Below, in pieces: positions 15,068 through 24,580 of a DNA stretch of 50,647 nt (position 1 is its first letter; each line of letters begins with the position of its first letter). The translations under genes were made by a program, and so were the position numbers. Under the pieces are notes generated by a model. The model had not been told where the DNA came from. It made no database searches and saw only the letters and a program-made list of their open reading frames with translations. The stretch is from a bacterium (lineage in GTDB: Bacteria; Bdellovibrionota_C; UBA2361; SZUA-149; JAEUWB01). The stretch covers positions 1 to 50,647 of the forward strand of contig JAEUWB010000006.1 of assembly GCA_016786595.1 (NCBI GenBank), written 5' to 3'.

Positions 15068-15325
15068 TCAACGGCCAAATCTGCGGTTGTTAGTGTTTTT
15101 CCAGATCTCGAGCTGCTCGCGATGCTCCCCTGCTTTCATGGCGTTCAGAATCCACGAAGCAAAAAAAATGCCGCAGCTGATCATGAAAAACCCGTGAACC
15201 CCAGAGTCGTTCTGTATCGGGAAGTTCGGGGCAATCTTGTACCAAACACAGGCACAGATTACCAGGGCAACGAAGGAGAACCATGCGTTAATGCGCGTTT
15301 TTTTGTATGCTTCTTGCAGTTTCAT
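15068..15325 (-). CDS. Small two-helix membrane protein
   Basis: 85 residues from ATG at 15325; a GTG two codons earlier is possible, but AGGGG stands 5 nt before the ATG. Two hydrophobic helices are visible: about 14-33 (WFSFVALVICACVWYKIAP) and about 45-65 (GFFMISCGIFFASWILNAM). The C-terminus is charged and probably cytoplasmic (KAGEHREQLEIWKN). No family recognised. A three-part hairpin lies directly before the ribosome binding site (15333-15387). Confidence 0.6.
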   Translation of the reverse strand: MKLQEAYKKTRINAWFSFVALVICACVWYKIAPNFPIQNDSGVHGFFMISCGIFFASWILNAMKAGEHREQLEIWKNTNNRRFGR

Positions 15326-15332
15326 TTTCACC

Positions 15333-15387
15333 CCTAGGAGTTTCCATTTAAGCCTTAATCACTAAGGCTTAACCAGAAACGCCTAGG
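15333..15387 (-). promoter_or_regulatory. Long hairpin abutting the ribosome binding site of the 15325 gene
   Basis: CCTAGG-A-GTTTC (15333-15344) pairs with GAAAC-G-CCTAGG (15376-15387), and inside it TTAAGCCTTA (15348-15357) pairs with TAAGGCTTAA (15363-15372), loop ATCAC. On the minus strand the last bases of the outer arm (AGG) run into the AGGGG Shine-Dalgarno, so stem and ribosome compete or stack. Confidence 0.55.
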
Positions 15388-15640
15388 AGGATGAACTTCT
15401 ACCTTACTTAGAGAGCCTTTTGGACCTTTAGATTCTAACGAAAAACTAACAAAACCTCAATTCTTGGCATTTTAGTGCTGTTATTATATAATCAAAAATC
15501 TTTAACTGATCTTTCTAAATCTCTATCTCGAGTAGTCTCATTTTAGCCTCCTCACAGTCTAAAAAGTTCTTTTTTCCTAGAGCTTTATCGACCGTGGGCG
15601 AGTGCTTGCATTCCCTACAGGTTTTAACAAGGAAAAACTC

Positions 15641-16087
15641 ATGCCAGATATCTACGGTCTCGCAATCATGTGGACAGCGCTTGCGCTTCTCACACTTGGT
15701 CTCGTCGCTCGCCAAAACCGCAAGGTTCACATCTCCAGCATGGTCTCGGGATTGACTCTGGTTTTTGCTCTTGTGCTGATTTTGCAAATCACTAAACGCG
15801 TTATCGGCAAAGTCGCCTCAGGTACGGTCAATGAAATGCCAGGCTGGCTGATGTCGATTCATGTCTCTCTAGCCGTGATTTTCATTGCGCTTTCTGTTGT
15901 AATGATTTCGACAGGAATTAAGAAAGCGCGAGGTTATCCCAATGGCCCTGACCGCCGCCTGCCTGCGATCCAGCGTCAACGCATCAACCGTCGGCATCGC
16001 GTCTGCGGCTTGATTGCCTACGGTGCAATGTGGGTTGTCGCGCTCACCGCACCTGGCTCGCTCATCGCGCAAATTTTGCCCAAGTAA
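15641..16087 (+). CDS. DUF420-like membrane protein with conserved histidines
   Basis: 148 residues from ATG at 15641 (AAGGA 8 nt before it; a frame start at 15602 is less likely). Four hydrophobic helices: about 6-22, 32-52, 68-90 and 124-145. Each of helices 2-4 begins next to a histidine (KVHISSM, SIHVSLAVI, RRHRVCGL), the pattern I remember for DUF420/YozB proteins, which lie near cytochrome oxidase genes in some genomes. No such genes are nearby. The family call is moderate, the membrane topology is clear. Confidence 0.6.
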   Translation: MPDIYGLAIMWTALALLTLGLVARQNRKVHISSMVSGLTLVFALVLILQITKRVIGKVASGTVNEMPGWLMSIHVSLAVIFIALSVVMISTGIKKARGYPNGPDRRLPAIQRQRINRRHRVCGLIAYGAMWVVALTAPGSLIAQILPK

Positions 16088-16191
16088 TTTACCCAGATAA
16101 TTTACGGGGCAAAGGTTCTTTTTCCGGGGATGCAACACTCCCCACTTTTATTCTACTTTTTTCTATTTTTTAGAACAACATTCCCTTCTTT

Positions 16192-16482
16192 GGCTTTGGC
16201 TTGAACTTAGACTTAACCTTCTCCTTTATTAGCTCCCTCGTCCCTCCTGTCATCCTGAGTGAGCGAAGTGCGAACATCAGTGAGCACCGAGCGAATCGAA
16301 TGGATCTCCAGCCTACGCGCGGTGAAAGCCAACTCCGGCTGGTATGTCAAACAACAGTTGTAGGGCAAATTGGAGATCTTTCGACTGCGCATGTATTCAT
16401 TCTGCCAAATGAATACATTGCTCGCTCAAGATGACAAGAGGGGGATAAAGGGGAAGGTTAAGTCTGAGTTCAAGCCTAAGCC
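16192..16482. repeat. 290-bp imperfect inverted-repeat element with a GTCATCCTGAG core
   Basis: The 38-bp ends 16192-16229 and 16445-16482 are inverted copies with 35 matches. Further in, TGTCATCCTGAGTGAGC (16248-16264) faces GCTCGCTCAAGATGACA (16420-16436), and GATCTCCA (16303-16310) faces TGGAGATC (16371-16378). Nested hairpins are CCAGCC/GGCTGG (16308-16342) and ATGTATTCATT/AATGAATACAT (16391-16418). The core GTCATCCTGAGYGAGCGAAG...GATCTC resembles a small repeat found between genes in many bacteria, from memory. No transposase is encoded. The ORFs in it are shadows. Confidence 0.8.
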
Positions 16483-16563
16483 TGAGTTTTTTTCAATTAC
16501 CGGACAGGCTCAGTCAAGCGCTCGGGTCGAAGGCAGGATGGCCCGTGGCCTTGCACTCCAAAC

Positions 16564-16596
16564 AAAAAAAGGCCCGGTCTTTTCGACCGAGCCTTT
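16564..16596 (-). terminator. Rho-independent terminator of the HU gene
   Basis: AAAGGC (16568-16573) pairs with GCCTTT (16591-16596), and inside GGTC (16576-16579) with GACC (16585-16588). On the minus strand the stem is followed by seven U (16570-16564). It begins 24 bp after the HU stop. Confidence 0.85.
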
Positions 16597-16619
16597 GCTT
16601 AAACAATCAAAAAATCAAA

Positions 16620-16949
16620 CTATAGTACTGATTCCTTGAATGCTTTGCTTGCTGTTAAGCGAATACGCTTACGAGCTGGAATGCGAATTGGCTCACCAGT
16701 TGCTGGGTTACGGCCCATACGCGCTTTGCTTTCACGCACAAGAATTTTTCCAATTCCTGGAAGTGGCACACGATAGCCTTTCTTAAGAGCAGAGTGAATC
16801 ATGCCAGCAAATCCGAAATAAACATCACGTGCTACGCGACGGCTATCAAGATCGCAGCAACCCTTAAGCTCTTCGAAAAGTTCGCTTTGAGTATATTGCT
16901 TGCCATTTTTTGGCTTATTTACTTTCACTTTCTTTGGTGTAATTGCCAT
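16620..16949 (-). CDS. HU/IHF-family DNA-binding protein
   Basis: 109 residues from ATG at 16949, chosen because GGGAG lies 8-9 nt before it and the extra 12 residues of a longer frame are atypical. The C-terminal part has the arm motif of the family (GRNPATGEPIRIPARKRIRLTASKAFKESVL region; RNPATGE and PARK are diagnostic). The N-terminus has a lysine-rich extension (PKKVKVNKPKNGKQ) of about 14 residues before the usual helix-1, plus two cysteines (GCCDLD). It bends and packages DNA as a dimer. Own promoter and terminator. Confidence 0.92.
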   Translation of the reverse strand: MAITPKKVKVNKPKNGKQYTQSELFEELKGCCDLDSRRVARDVYFGFAGMIHSALKKGYRVPLPGIGKILVRESKARMGRNPATGEPIRIPARKRIRLTASKAFKESVL

Positions 16950-17186
16950 GTGGTTTTTCTCCCTTATTAAAAATCGCCGAATCAAGCATTTGTAGAATTA
17001 TTCAAAAGTTCTAAAAACATTGATTTATCGGTGTTATATAAACTTCACGACAATTAAAGCAACAGCAAAATGTAAAAAATTGCCCATTTTTATTAATTTT
17101 TTCAGTGGTCTTAGTTCTACAATTTTCTAGTGGGACTCTATTTGACACGCTAAGGTCTTCATTTTATTGAATATTTTAAGGAATGT

Positions 17187-17648
17187 TTAAAAACATAGCT
17201 TTTCGCCAGCTGGACTCAAAGGCTTAAAACTTAGCAAACGCTTATCGTCTGAAAGTTCAAACTCAATGATTAAATCAAAATACTTTTGATAATGATTTAA
17301 ACGCTCAGGCCATTCCACAAAAGTCACTTTTGTCCGATCGTGAAGATAACTGCCTAACTCTTCATAATCAGACCCACTAGTTAATCGATACAAATCAAGA
17401 TGATGAATCTGATACAGAAGAGTTTGATTGCTTTCGTATATATGCTCGATCACATAGCTTGGACTTGAAACATGCGCGCCGGGATTTAGTGTTTGTAAAA
17501 TGCCGCGCACAAATTCAGTTTTTCCCGCTCCAAGCTCGCCACTTAAACCAATTACTTCGCCCCCAGATAGTTTGGTAGCTAATTTCGCTGCCAAGGCATG
17601 AGTTTCGCTGATGCTTTGAACGATCAATTTCTGGTTACTCTTGTCCAT
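17187..17648 (-). CDS. tsaE: tRNA t6A biosynthesis ATPase TsaE
   Basis: 153 residues. Walker A is GLSGELGAGKTEFVRGI (about 35-51); the switch region SSPSYVIEHIY and the conserved HLDLYRL and VTFVEWPERL follow. TsaE acts with TsaB and TsaD in making N6-threonylcarbamoyladenosine at tRNA position 37. It is the last gene of the minus-strand housekeeping operon, 6 bp after nnrD, an association seen in many genomes where yjeE and nnrD adjoin. Confidence 0.95.
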   Translation of the reverse strand: MDKSNQKLIVQSISETHALAAKLATKLSGGEVIGLSGELGAGKTEFVRGILQTLNPGAHVSSPSYVIEHIYESNQTLLYQIHHLDLYRLTSGSDYEELGSYLHDRTKVTFVEWPERLNHYQKYFDLIIEFELSDDKRLLSFKPLSPAGEKLCF

Positions 17649-17654
17649 TAAAAA

Positions 17655-19229
17655 TTACGCCCGCGGAAAAATACAAATAGCTTCAGGTTTTACTTCTTGT
17701 TGGCAAAGCAATCGATCGATTACGCGTGGACTAGCATCAGCAATTTCACGAGCAATTAATCCAAGTGAATAACCTTTTTCTTCACGTAATTGTTGCGCGG
17801 TTTCGCCGTGGATAAATGCCCCCAGCTTTGCTGCGGGCAAAGACTGAATGCCCCGTGCCAGTAGCGCCCCGAGAATGCCGCTTAAAACATCCCCGCTGCC
17901 TGCCGTTCCGAGATCGGGCTCTTCATGACAATCGAGTGAAGTTTGACCATTTGGCGCAGCAACAACAGTGCGTGCACCTTTAAGCACAACAACTGAGCCT
18001 GTAAGCTCTGCAAGTCGTTGCGCAGACTCAATCCGCCGCACTTGAATTTCTGCGATTGGTTTTTCAAGCAAGCGAGAGATCTCCCCAGGATGTGGCGTGA
18101 GAATAAAATTAGGGCCGAGTTGTTTTAACTCCGCAGCATTTGCAGCTAAAATATTTAGCGCGTCGGCATCAAGGACAGTGGGGATATTTTTTGCGCGTAA
18201 AATCTGAATGCTTTCAAGTACGATATTACTTTGCCATGTTGCTGAGCCAAATCCAGGACCTAAGACAATAGCATCTTTGTTAGTTAGAACTTCAGTAAGC
18301 TCGCTGGGCTTAATCTCAAGACACATCATTTCTAAGACGCCGTGCTGAACTCCAAGCAGGCCTTCGTGATTAAGCCCAAGCGTAACTAAACCTGCGCCAC
18401 AACGATGGGCCGCAAGACCTGTAAGCTTGGGGGCTCCATACTTGCCGCTTGAACCACCAATCACAAGGACGTGACCGCGAGTGCCCTTATGCGCGTCTGC
18501 CGTAAGTGGGTAACAAGATTTAGCTAGAGCTATCGCCTCTTCTGTAATCAGACACTCAAGCGGAAAATCACTTAGCAGTCGTTCTGGAATACCGATATCA
18601 ACACAGAATAATTTACCGACATATTTCCTAGCAGGATCAAGCAAGAGGCCAATTTTGGGAGTTTGCAGTGTAATCGTAATGTCAGCCTTGACGACCTCAC
18701 CAAGCACAGCACCGGTGGTTGCATCAATGCCACTGGGTTGATCGACTGCGATACAAAGATGCCCTGCGTTAGCTAATTTATTTGCTAACAAAATTAGCGC
18801 TAATATTTCAGCACTTGGAGCGTTGGCGCTTCCGGTTCCAAGAATTGCATCAACGATTAATCCGGCCTTACTTTGATGAGGATTAAATTCGGCTGTGCCA
18901 AGAGGAGAAATTGTAACGCCTGCTAACTCTGCTTTCTCGGCATGAAGCTTCGCTTCGTTGCGATATGCTGACACCTGCTGTGCAGCAATCACCTGCACGG
19001 GAATACCGCTCTCGGCACATAATCGCGCGACAACAAATCCATCGCCAGCGTTATTCCCTTTTCCACAAAGAATAATTACGCCCTGAGCAAGCTCTGCGGG
19101 AAATAACGCTTGAATCAGCTTGAAGATAGCTCTGCCGGCTTGATCCATCAAGCGTTCGGCCGCAATTGCCCCCGAGCTAATTACAGCCCGATCGACTTCC
19201 TGCATCTCTTCAGCGCTAAGTAATTTCAT
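17655..19229 (-). CDS. nnrDE: Bifunctional NAD(P)HX epimerase/dehydratase
   Basis: 524 residues, the normal size of the fused enzyme that repairs hydrated NAD(P)H. The N-terminal epimerase domain (about 1-215) carries LCGKGNNAGDGFVVARL and AVDQPSGIDATTG. The C-terminal ADP-dependent dehydratase domain (about 235-510) carries GGSSGKYGAPKLTGLAA, LGPGFGS, VLDADALNIL, LTPHPGE and GTAGSGDVLSGI, the nucleotide-binding loop. It lies 17 bp after glmM and 6 bp before tsaE, so it is co-transcribed with both. Confidence 0.95.
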   Translation of the reverse strand: MKLLSAEEMQEVDRAVISSGAIAAERLMDQAGRAIFKLIQALFPAELAQGVIILCGKGNNAGDGFVVARLCAESGIPVQVIAAQQVSAYRNEAKLHAEKAELAGVTISPLGTAEFNPHQSKAGLIVDAILGTGSANAPSAEILALILLANKLANAGHLCIAVDQPSGIDATTGAVLGEVVKADITITLQTPKIGLLLDPARKYVGKLFCVDIGIPERLLSDFPLECLITEEAIALAKSCYPLTADAHKGTRGHVLVIGGSSGKYGAPKLTGLAAHRCGAGLVTLGLNHEGLLGVQHGVLEMMCLEIKPSELTEVLTNKDAIVLGPGFGSATWQSNIVLESIQILRAKNIPTVLDADALNILAANAAELKQLGPNFILTPHPGEISRLLEKPIAEIQVRRIESAQRLAELTGSVVVLKGARTVVAAPNGQTSLDCHEEPDLGTAGSGDVLSGILGALLARGIQSLPAAKLGAFIHGETAQQLREEKGYSLGLIAREIADASPRVIDRLLCQQEVKPEAICIFPRA

Positions 19230-19246
19230 TAATTAGTGTCTAATTC

Positions 19247-20608
19247 TTAAGCAGTTGCTGCTAATTCAGCTTGCACTACTTCCGCAACTTCCTGGGCAAT
19301 TGCTTGACAGATCAGCTGATCATCAGCTTCGACCATCACGCGTGCTTTTGATTCTGTGCCAGAATAGCGTAAGAGCAATCGTCCGCGATCTTTTAATTTC
19401 TTTTCTGCGGCAGCGACAACTTTGCTGACTTTGGGTAAATCCATAAAAGGAATTTTTCGAGTTACAGCAATATTGAGCAATACTTGTGGAAAACGTTCAA
19501 TTAAGCGGTGAAAATCAGAAAGTGGGCGATCGGCTCTACGCATTGCCTCAAGCACTAAGAGCGACGTTAGTATGCCGTCTCCTGTAGTATTATGATCGAG
19601 CGCAATTACATGCCCAGACTGCTCGCCACCAAGATTCGCCCCGAGCTTTTGCATTTCGGCCAAGACATAACGATCGCCGACGTCTGCACGTGCCAAACTT
19701 AAGCCTAACTTGGCTAAGCTTTTCTCGAACCCATAATTACTCATCACCGTGCCAACGACAGTCTTACTCTTGAGCTTACCGCGTTTAATCCAATCATGCG
19801 CGAGGATCGCCAAAATCAAATCCCCATCAATCACTTTACCGTTTTCATCGCAGATAATCACCCGGTCGGCATCGCCATCAAAAGCAATTCCCAAAGCAGT
19901 CTTATTTTGCACCACAACATTCGCAACTGCCTGCGGATATAAACTCCCACACTGATCATTAATATTTGTGCCATTTGGCTCATCGCCAATAATCGAAAGT
20001 TTTGCGCCAAGTTCTTGAAAAACAAGTGGCGCAACTTTATACGCAGCTCCATTGGCCGCATCCAAAGCAAGCGTTAAACCTTCAAAACTTATTTCTCGGC
20101 TCACCGCTTCCTTGAGGAAAACAGCATAGCGCCCAATTGCATCATCAATACGCGCGGCTTTACCAATCAAACCTGGGACGGCACGAAGCTCGTCAAGGTG
20201 CCCCGGCTCCATTAAGCGCTCGATTTCAGCCTCAGTCTGATCAGCGAGCTTAAATCCATCTCCACCGAAAAACTTGATGCCGTTATCTTCATAACCATTG
20301 TGTGAAGCAGAAATCACTACCCCTGCATCGGCCCGCATGCTTTTTGTCATGTAAGCAATGCCCGGCGTTGGTAATGGGCCAACGAGCAATACGTCCACAC
20401 CCATCGAAGTGATGCCGGAAGCCAAGGCAGTTTCTAGCATATAGCCGGAAAGGCGCGTGTCTTTTCCAATTAGAATACGGTGATGTCCGCGGCTACGACG
20501 CAGGACATGCGCCGCGGCACGCCCTAGGCGCATCACAGTCTCAGAATCCATTGGAGCAAGATTAGCAACGCCTCTCACTCCGTCTGTGCCAAAAAGTTTT
20601 TCGTTCAT
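19247..20608 (-). CDS. glmM: Phosphoglucosamine mutase
   Basis: 453 residues, typical. It interconverts glucosamine 6-phosphate and glucosamine 1-phosphate for cell-wall precursors. The active serine lies in GVVISASHNGYEDNG, the Mg loop in AFDGDADRVI, the substrate loop in GGEQSGHVI and the phosphate-binding loop in LLRYSGTESK. The start MNEKLFGTDGVRGVAN is the family N-terminus. It lies one base after cdaR; the cdaA-cdaR-glmM order is well known, and in Gram-positive bacteria CdaA and GlmM interact. Confidence 0.97.
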   Translation of the reverse strand: MNEKLFGTDGVRGVANLAPMDSETVMRLGRAAAHVLRRSRGHHRILIGKDTRLSGYMLETALASGITSMGVDVLLVGPLPTPGIAYMTKSMRADAGVVISASHNGYEDNGIKFFGGDGFKLADQTEAEIERLMEPGHLDELRAVPGLIGKAARIDDAIGRYAVFLKEAVSREISFEGLTLALDAANGAAYKVAPLVFQELGAKLSIIGDEPNGTNINDQCGSLYPQAVANVVVQNKTALGIAFDGDADRVIICDENGKVIDGDLILAILAHDWIKRGKLKSKTVVGTVMSNYGFEKSLAKLGLSLARADVGDRYVLAEMQKLGANLGGEQSGHVIALDHNTTGDGILTSLLVLEAMRRADRPLSDFHRLIERFPQVLLNIAVTRKIPFMDLPKVSKVVAAAEKKLKDRGRLLLRYSGTESKARVMVEADDQLICQAIAQEVAEVVQAELAATA

Positions 20609-20609
20609 G

Positions 20610-21563
20610 CTAATTTGTAGCAGATTTATTAATATTCACAGTCACGCGGGATGGTGTTGTTGATACCAAATAGACACCCTCTTGAAGTCTTGAGTTACCA
20701 TCCAAAATCACTTCTGGATCAAGCTCTAAAACTCCAGCTTCATAGGATCGGCAATCGATTTCAAGTTTTAGTTCACGCGTATTGATTTTCTCTAATACTT
20801 CATTTGGGCCAGTAAGATCAACTTTGACACGACCCGGGCTAACTGCGGCAGCATAGCCATCTCGGGTCACAACTTGTACCGGGATCTTATCAAAGCTCTT
20901 CAGGGCTTGTTTCTTACGCACGCTCAGATAAGCATGCACTACACTGGTAGATAGCTTCACGGTTGCGCGTGGTGGGATGAGTTGCAATTCTAGAGACTGA
21001 TCCGCTTTAACTTTGGCCAAATCAATTGGTTCGGCACTAACCATTTGCACTGAACTTAATTCGCTCTCTGGACCAATCAAGGACACAAATCTTGGCGTAG
21101 CACGGATATCGCTAATAAATAAATCTTCGGTCAAAGCACCAACACGCTCGAGATCGACTGGGACTTCCTTACGCAACAATTTATCAAAACGTAATTCGAT
21201 CATCGATGGTCGGATCTCGACAATTTTCATTCCACTCGGGACGGGGACATCGAAGTTATTGAGCTTCACACTATAACTGCGACTTAAGCGGTTTGGTAAC
21301 GAAACAATGACTTTATCATCGGCACGCGAGAATTGATCAACTAGCGGGGCTGGTCCACGCACGGTTACCTGCACTGTCATGCCACGGTCAAAATCTACCG
21401 GAGAAACTACGACAAGGTCGTTTGGCAAATTCCTAAAATCTACCGCTAAATTAACATTGCGTACAACTGAATTGTCCGGACTGTAAAAGTATAACTCGAG
21501 TAAGAGCGCAATGATTACCGAAATTAACTTCAATCCAAGGTTTTCAGAGAAGAAGCGCTTCAT
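20610..21563 (-). CDS. cdaR: CdaR/YbbR-like regulator of diadenylate cyclase
   Basis: 317 residues. An N-terminal membrane helix (about 9-28, LGLKLISVIIALLLELYFY) is followed by three to four YbbR-type beta repeats, seen as recurring V-x-V-x-G-P (VTVRGPAPLVDQF, SLIGPESELSSV, VDLTGPNEVLEKI). The repeats face outside the cytoplasmic membrane and are thought to control CdaA. The start codon overlaps the cdaA stop (TAATG), so translation is coupled. Confidence 0.92.
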   Translation of the reverse strand: MKRFFSENLGLKLISVIIALLLELYFYSPDNSVVRNVNLAVDFRNLPNDLVVVSPVDFDRGMTVQVTVRGPAPLVDQFSRADDKVIVSLPNRLSRSYSVKLNNFDVPVPSGMKIVEIRPSMIELRFDKLLRKEVPVDLERVGALTEDLFISDIRATPRFVSLIGPESELSSVQMVSAEPIDLAKVKADQSLELQLIPPRATVKLSTSVVHAYLSVRKKQALKSFDKIPVQVVTRDGYAAAVSPGRVKVDLTGPNEVLEKINTRELKLEIDCRSYEAGVLELDPEVILDGNSRLQEGVYLVSTTPSRVTVNINKSATN

Positions 21564-22534
21564 TAAAGCACCTCCCGATTATTAGATATCAAGGCCCCTG
21601 GAGTTGTTGTCTCAGACTGCACTGTTTCAACCATGACCTCACTGGTCGGCTCACTTTTGGTGGCTTCAGAATCTTCATCAGGACGGCTTTTAGGGCGGCG
21701 TAAGATTCTTTTCAATAGTGCCTGATTACGCTTTTGCTCACGAATCACGATTAAGCGCGTAAGCGATGTGAGCAAAGACTTTTCATTTAAGTCACGGGTA
21801 ATCCGCCCTTCACGCACTAAAGAAATTGTGCCAGTTTCCTCAGATACTACAATCACCAGCGCATCCGACCGCTCAGAAACGCCAATTGCTGCGCGGTGAC
21901 GCGTGCCCAGGCCACGCGAGACATTGGGATTAAAGGTCAGTGGCAAAACAGAACCTGCGGCAATAATCTTATTGCCACTACAAACCACTGCGCCATCATG
22001 CAACGGCGAAGTTGGTAAGAAAATACTAATCATTAATTGGTAACTGATATCAGCATTAAGCTTAACTGCATTTTCAGTAAATTCTTCGAGCCCAACATCG
22101 CGCTGAATTACAATTAATGCGCCTAAGCGCCGCGAGCTCAGTTCTGCAGCGGCGCGGCAGATTTCTTTAAGCTTTTGCTCTACGCCTTTTCCCATGCCCA
22201 TTCCCAGGCCAGGTCCAAGCCCCATTTGAATCAAACCGCGGCGGATATCTTCCTGAAAGAGCACGACCACAACAAAAATTGCAGAGCCGAGAAAATTTCC
22301 TAAAATCCAAGTTAGGGTCACAAGCCCAAGTTCGCGTGCAACCACATAGATGAGAAAAATCATCGCCAGCCCAGCTAGCATTGGACCAGCGCGGGTACCT
22401 TTGACGAGAATTAAAATGCGGTAGACAACAAAGGAGACAACGATGACATCAATTAGTGAGCTTAAAATTGTCCAGTTAGGAAATAACATTCCAGCTTGAA
22501 TAACTTCTGCGGATGGAATGACAGGCGTGAACAA
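21563..22534 (-). CDS. cdaA: Diadenylate cyclase CdaA
   Basis: 323 residues. Three membrane helices occupy about 24-100, then the DAC domain that makes cyclic di-AMP from two ATP: GALIVIQRDVGLEEF, the catalytic DGA in SPLHDGAVVCSGNK and the RHR in GLGTRHRAAIGVSE, then VSEETGTIS. The first codon is TTG at 22534, supported by GGGAG 9 nt upstream; there is no better ATG. A Gly/Met-rich linker (GLGPGLGMGMGKGV) and a 50-residue acidic, Thr/Ser-rich tail after residue 275 are additions to the usual length. Confidence 0.95.
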   Translation of the reverse strand: MFTPVIPSAEVIQAGMLFPNWTILSSLIDVIVVSFVVYRILILVKGTRAGPMLAGLAMIFLIYVVARELGLVTLTWILGNFLGSAIFVVVVLFQEDIRRGLIQMGLGPGLGMGMGKGVEQKLKEICRAAAELSSRRLGALIVIQRDVGLEEFTENAVKLNADISYQLMISIFLPTSPLHDGAVVCSGNKIIAAGSVLPLTFNPNVSRGLGTRHRAAIGVSERSDALVIVVSEETGTISLVREGRITRDLNEKSLLTSLTRLIVIREQKRNQALLKRILRRPKSRPDEDSEATKSEPTSEVMVETVQSETTTPGALISNNREVL

Positions 22535-22580
22535 GTAAAAAATCTCCCTTAATATTTAAACTCAATTCCACAGAAAATCC

Positions 22581-24494
22581 TTAGGCGTTTCCGATTGGAG
22601 CGCCTTCCGTTATAGGTTTAAGATCTACCGTAGAATCATCATTGCCGTTACCTGATTCGGAACTTCCACCCGAAGAACCTCCGCGAGCGCCAGCTAAAAT
22701 CTTACTGACCTGCTCTGCATCAAGCGTTTCTTCTTCGAGTAAGCGTGTCGCTAAAGCATCGAGTTTTACTCGATTAGCGCGCAAAAATGTGCGCGATCGG
22801 TTCAATTGCTCTTCAATTAATCGCCTGATTTCTTCATCAATTAAATTTGCAGTCTCCTCGGAATAGTCACGAGTTGAAGTAATTTCACGTCCTAGAAAAA
22901 CCGCTTCATCGCGCTTACCGTAGGCCAGTGGGCCGAGACGATCGCTCATGCCCCACTCGCAAACCATGCGTCGTGCTGTGCGCGTGGCTTGAGTAATATC
23001 AGAACTTGCCCCAGAGCTGATTTCATTGAAAACAATTTCCTCAGCGGCGCGACCACCGAAGCAAACGCAAATCCAATCGAGATAATATTCCTTTGTATAA
23101 TGATAGCGATCGCCTTCTGGGAGTTGCTGCATTAAGCCCAGCGCAACTCCTCGCGGGACAATCGTAACTTTATGTACGGGGTCAGCATGCGGGCAAAGTT
23201 TGGCCACAAGCGCATGTCCTGCTTCGTGATAAGCTGTAATGCGCTTTTCTTTCTCGGTCATGGCCATGGAGCGGCGCTCTGAACCCATTAAAATTTTATC
23301 TTTGGCAAACTCGATATCCTTCATCGAAACATGCTCGGCATCATTTGCCGCTGCATAAAGCGCAGATTCATTGATGAGGTTGGCAAGATCGGCTCCGGCA
23401 AACCCCGGGGTGCCGCGTGCTATTTTGGCAAGGTCAACATCTGAGGCCAGCGGAACTTTCTTGGTATGAACTTTTAAAATCGCCTCACGTCCGCGCACAT
23501 CAGGAAGCGGCACGACTACAGTGCGGTCGAACCGTCCGGGGCGAAGCAGTGCTGGGTCCAAAACATCAGGACGGTTAGTTGCTGCAACTAAAATAACGCC
23601 TTCATTCGTTTCAAAGCCGTCCATTTCCACTAAGAGCTGATTGAGTGTCTGCTCACGTTCATCATGACCACCGCCGAGACCGGCACCACGGTGACGTCCG
23701 ACGGCATCGATTTCGTCGATAAAAACTATGCAAGGCGCATTTTTCTTGGCACGCAAAAACAAGTCGCGCACTCGTGAAGCACCAACGCCGACAAACATTT
23801 CAACGAAATCAGATCCAGAAATACTAAAAAATGGCACGCCTGCTTCGCCGGCAATTGCCTTAGCCAGTAGTGTTTTCCCCGTACCAGGACTGCCAGCAAG
23901 TAGCACACCCTTAGGAATGCGGCCGCCAAGTTTAGTGAATTTTTTGGGGTCTTTTAAAAATTGCACAATCGACTGCAATTCATGCTTACACTCTTCAATC
24001 CCTGCGACATCTTCAAAAGTAATTTTTCCGGGGCCTTCCTCCAGCATGCGCGCGCGGCTTTTTCCGAAACTTAAGGCCTTGCCGCCGCCAACCTGAACTT
24101 GTCGCATGAAAAAAATCCAAACTGCAATCAGCAATAGCATCGGCCCCCAATTGGCAAGAATCACTAAATACCAACTGTCTTCTTCCTTGGGCTTGGCTTC
24201 AACACGAACGCCAGCTTCGAGTAGTGTTTTCACGAGATCTTGATCGCTTTGCGGAGGCAGTTTAGTTAAAAACTCACTTTTCTCTTTGGCATCAGCTTTG
24301 AATTTATACTGACCCTTAATTTCACCTTCCTTAATCACGACTTCGCTGACGCGGCCTTCTTTTACGGCCGAACGGAAATCTGAGTATGGGATTTCGGTTG
24401 CGCCTTGATGTGGCTCGCGCATCACGTTGTAGAGCAGGCCCACCATTAGCGCTAAAAAGAGCCAAAGCAATAAATTTCTAGATAAATGATTCAA
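22581..24494 (-). CDS. ftsH: ATP-dependent membrane zinc protease FtsH
   Basis: 637 residues. Two membrane helices (about 7-24 and 108-128) flank a periplasmic domain. The AAA module has Walker [20 protein letters not shown], Walker [12 protein letters not shown] and the second region of homology ([20 protein letters not shown]). The zinc site is HEAGHALV. It degrades misfolded membrane proteins and short-lived cytoplasmic proteins. The C-terminus is Gly/Ser-rich ([15 protein letters not shown]). The gene is separated from tilS upstream by a 233-bp gap holding three perfect hairpins and from cdaA downstream by 46 bp. Confidence 0.98.
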   Translation of the reverse strand: MNHLSRNLLLWLFLALMVGLLYNVMREPHQGATEIPYSDFRSAVKEGRVSEVVIKEGEIKGQYKFKADAKEKSEFLTKLPPQSDQDLVKTLLEAGVRVEAKPKEEDSWYLVILANWGPMLLLIAVWIFFMRQVQVGGGKALSFGKSRARMLEEGPGKITFEDVAGIEECKHELQSIVQFLKDPKKFTKLGGRIPKGVLLAGSPGTGKTLLAKAIAGEAGVPFFSISGSDFVEMFVGVGASRVRDLFLRAKKNAPCIVFIDEIDAVGRHRGAGLGGGHDEREQTLNQLLVEMDGFETNEGVILVAATNRPDVLDPALLRPGRFDRTVVVPLPDVRGREAILKVHTKKVPLASDVDLAKIARGTPGFAGADLANLINESALYAAANDAEHVSMKDIEFAKDKILMGSERRSMAMTEKEKRITAYHEAGHALVAKLCPHADPVHKVTIVPRGVALGLMQQLPEGDRYHYTKEYYLDWICVCFGGRAAEEIVFNEISSGASSDITQATRTARRMVCEWGMSDRLGPLAYGKRDEAVFLGREITSTRDYSEETANLIDEEIRRLIEEQLNRSRTFLRANRVKLDALATRLLEEETLDAEQVSKILAGARGGSSGGSSESGNGNDDSTVDLKPITEGAPIGNA

Positions 24495-24580
24495 CTGTTA
24501 AAATCCTTTGTCGTCTACCTGCAGATAAATCCACCTTAAGCCTTATAAGAAATAAGCGAAGTCTGCACAATCCTTGAGCA

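Noticed and set aside
15515-15787. Minus-strand 90-codon ORF with cysteine pairs
   Set aside because: More than half overlaps the DUF420-like membrane gene on the other strand, which has a good ribosome binding site and four helices; cysteine spacing is irregular.
16201-16639. Two + strand ORFs (16201-16434 and 16370-16639)
   Set aside because: They run through the inverted-repeat element and the HU terminator; codon content is that of the repeat.
17141-17186. TTGACA with an AT-rich stretch on the + strand before tsaE's end
   Set aside because: It would read antisense into the tsaE gene and has no clear -10; probably chance.
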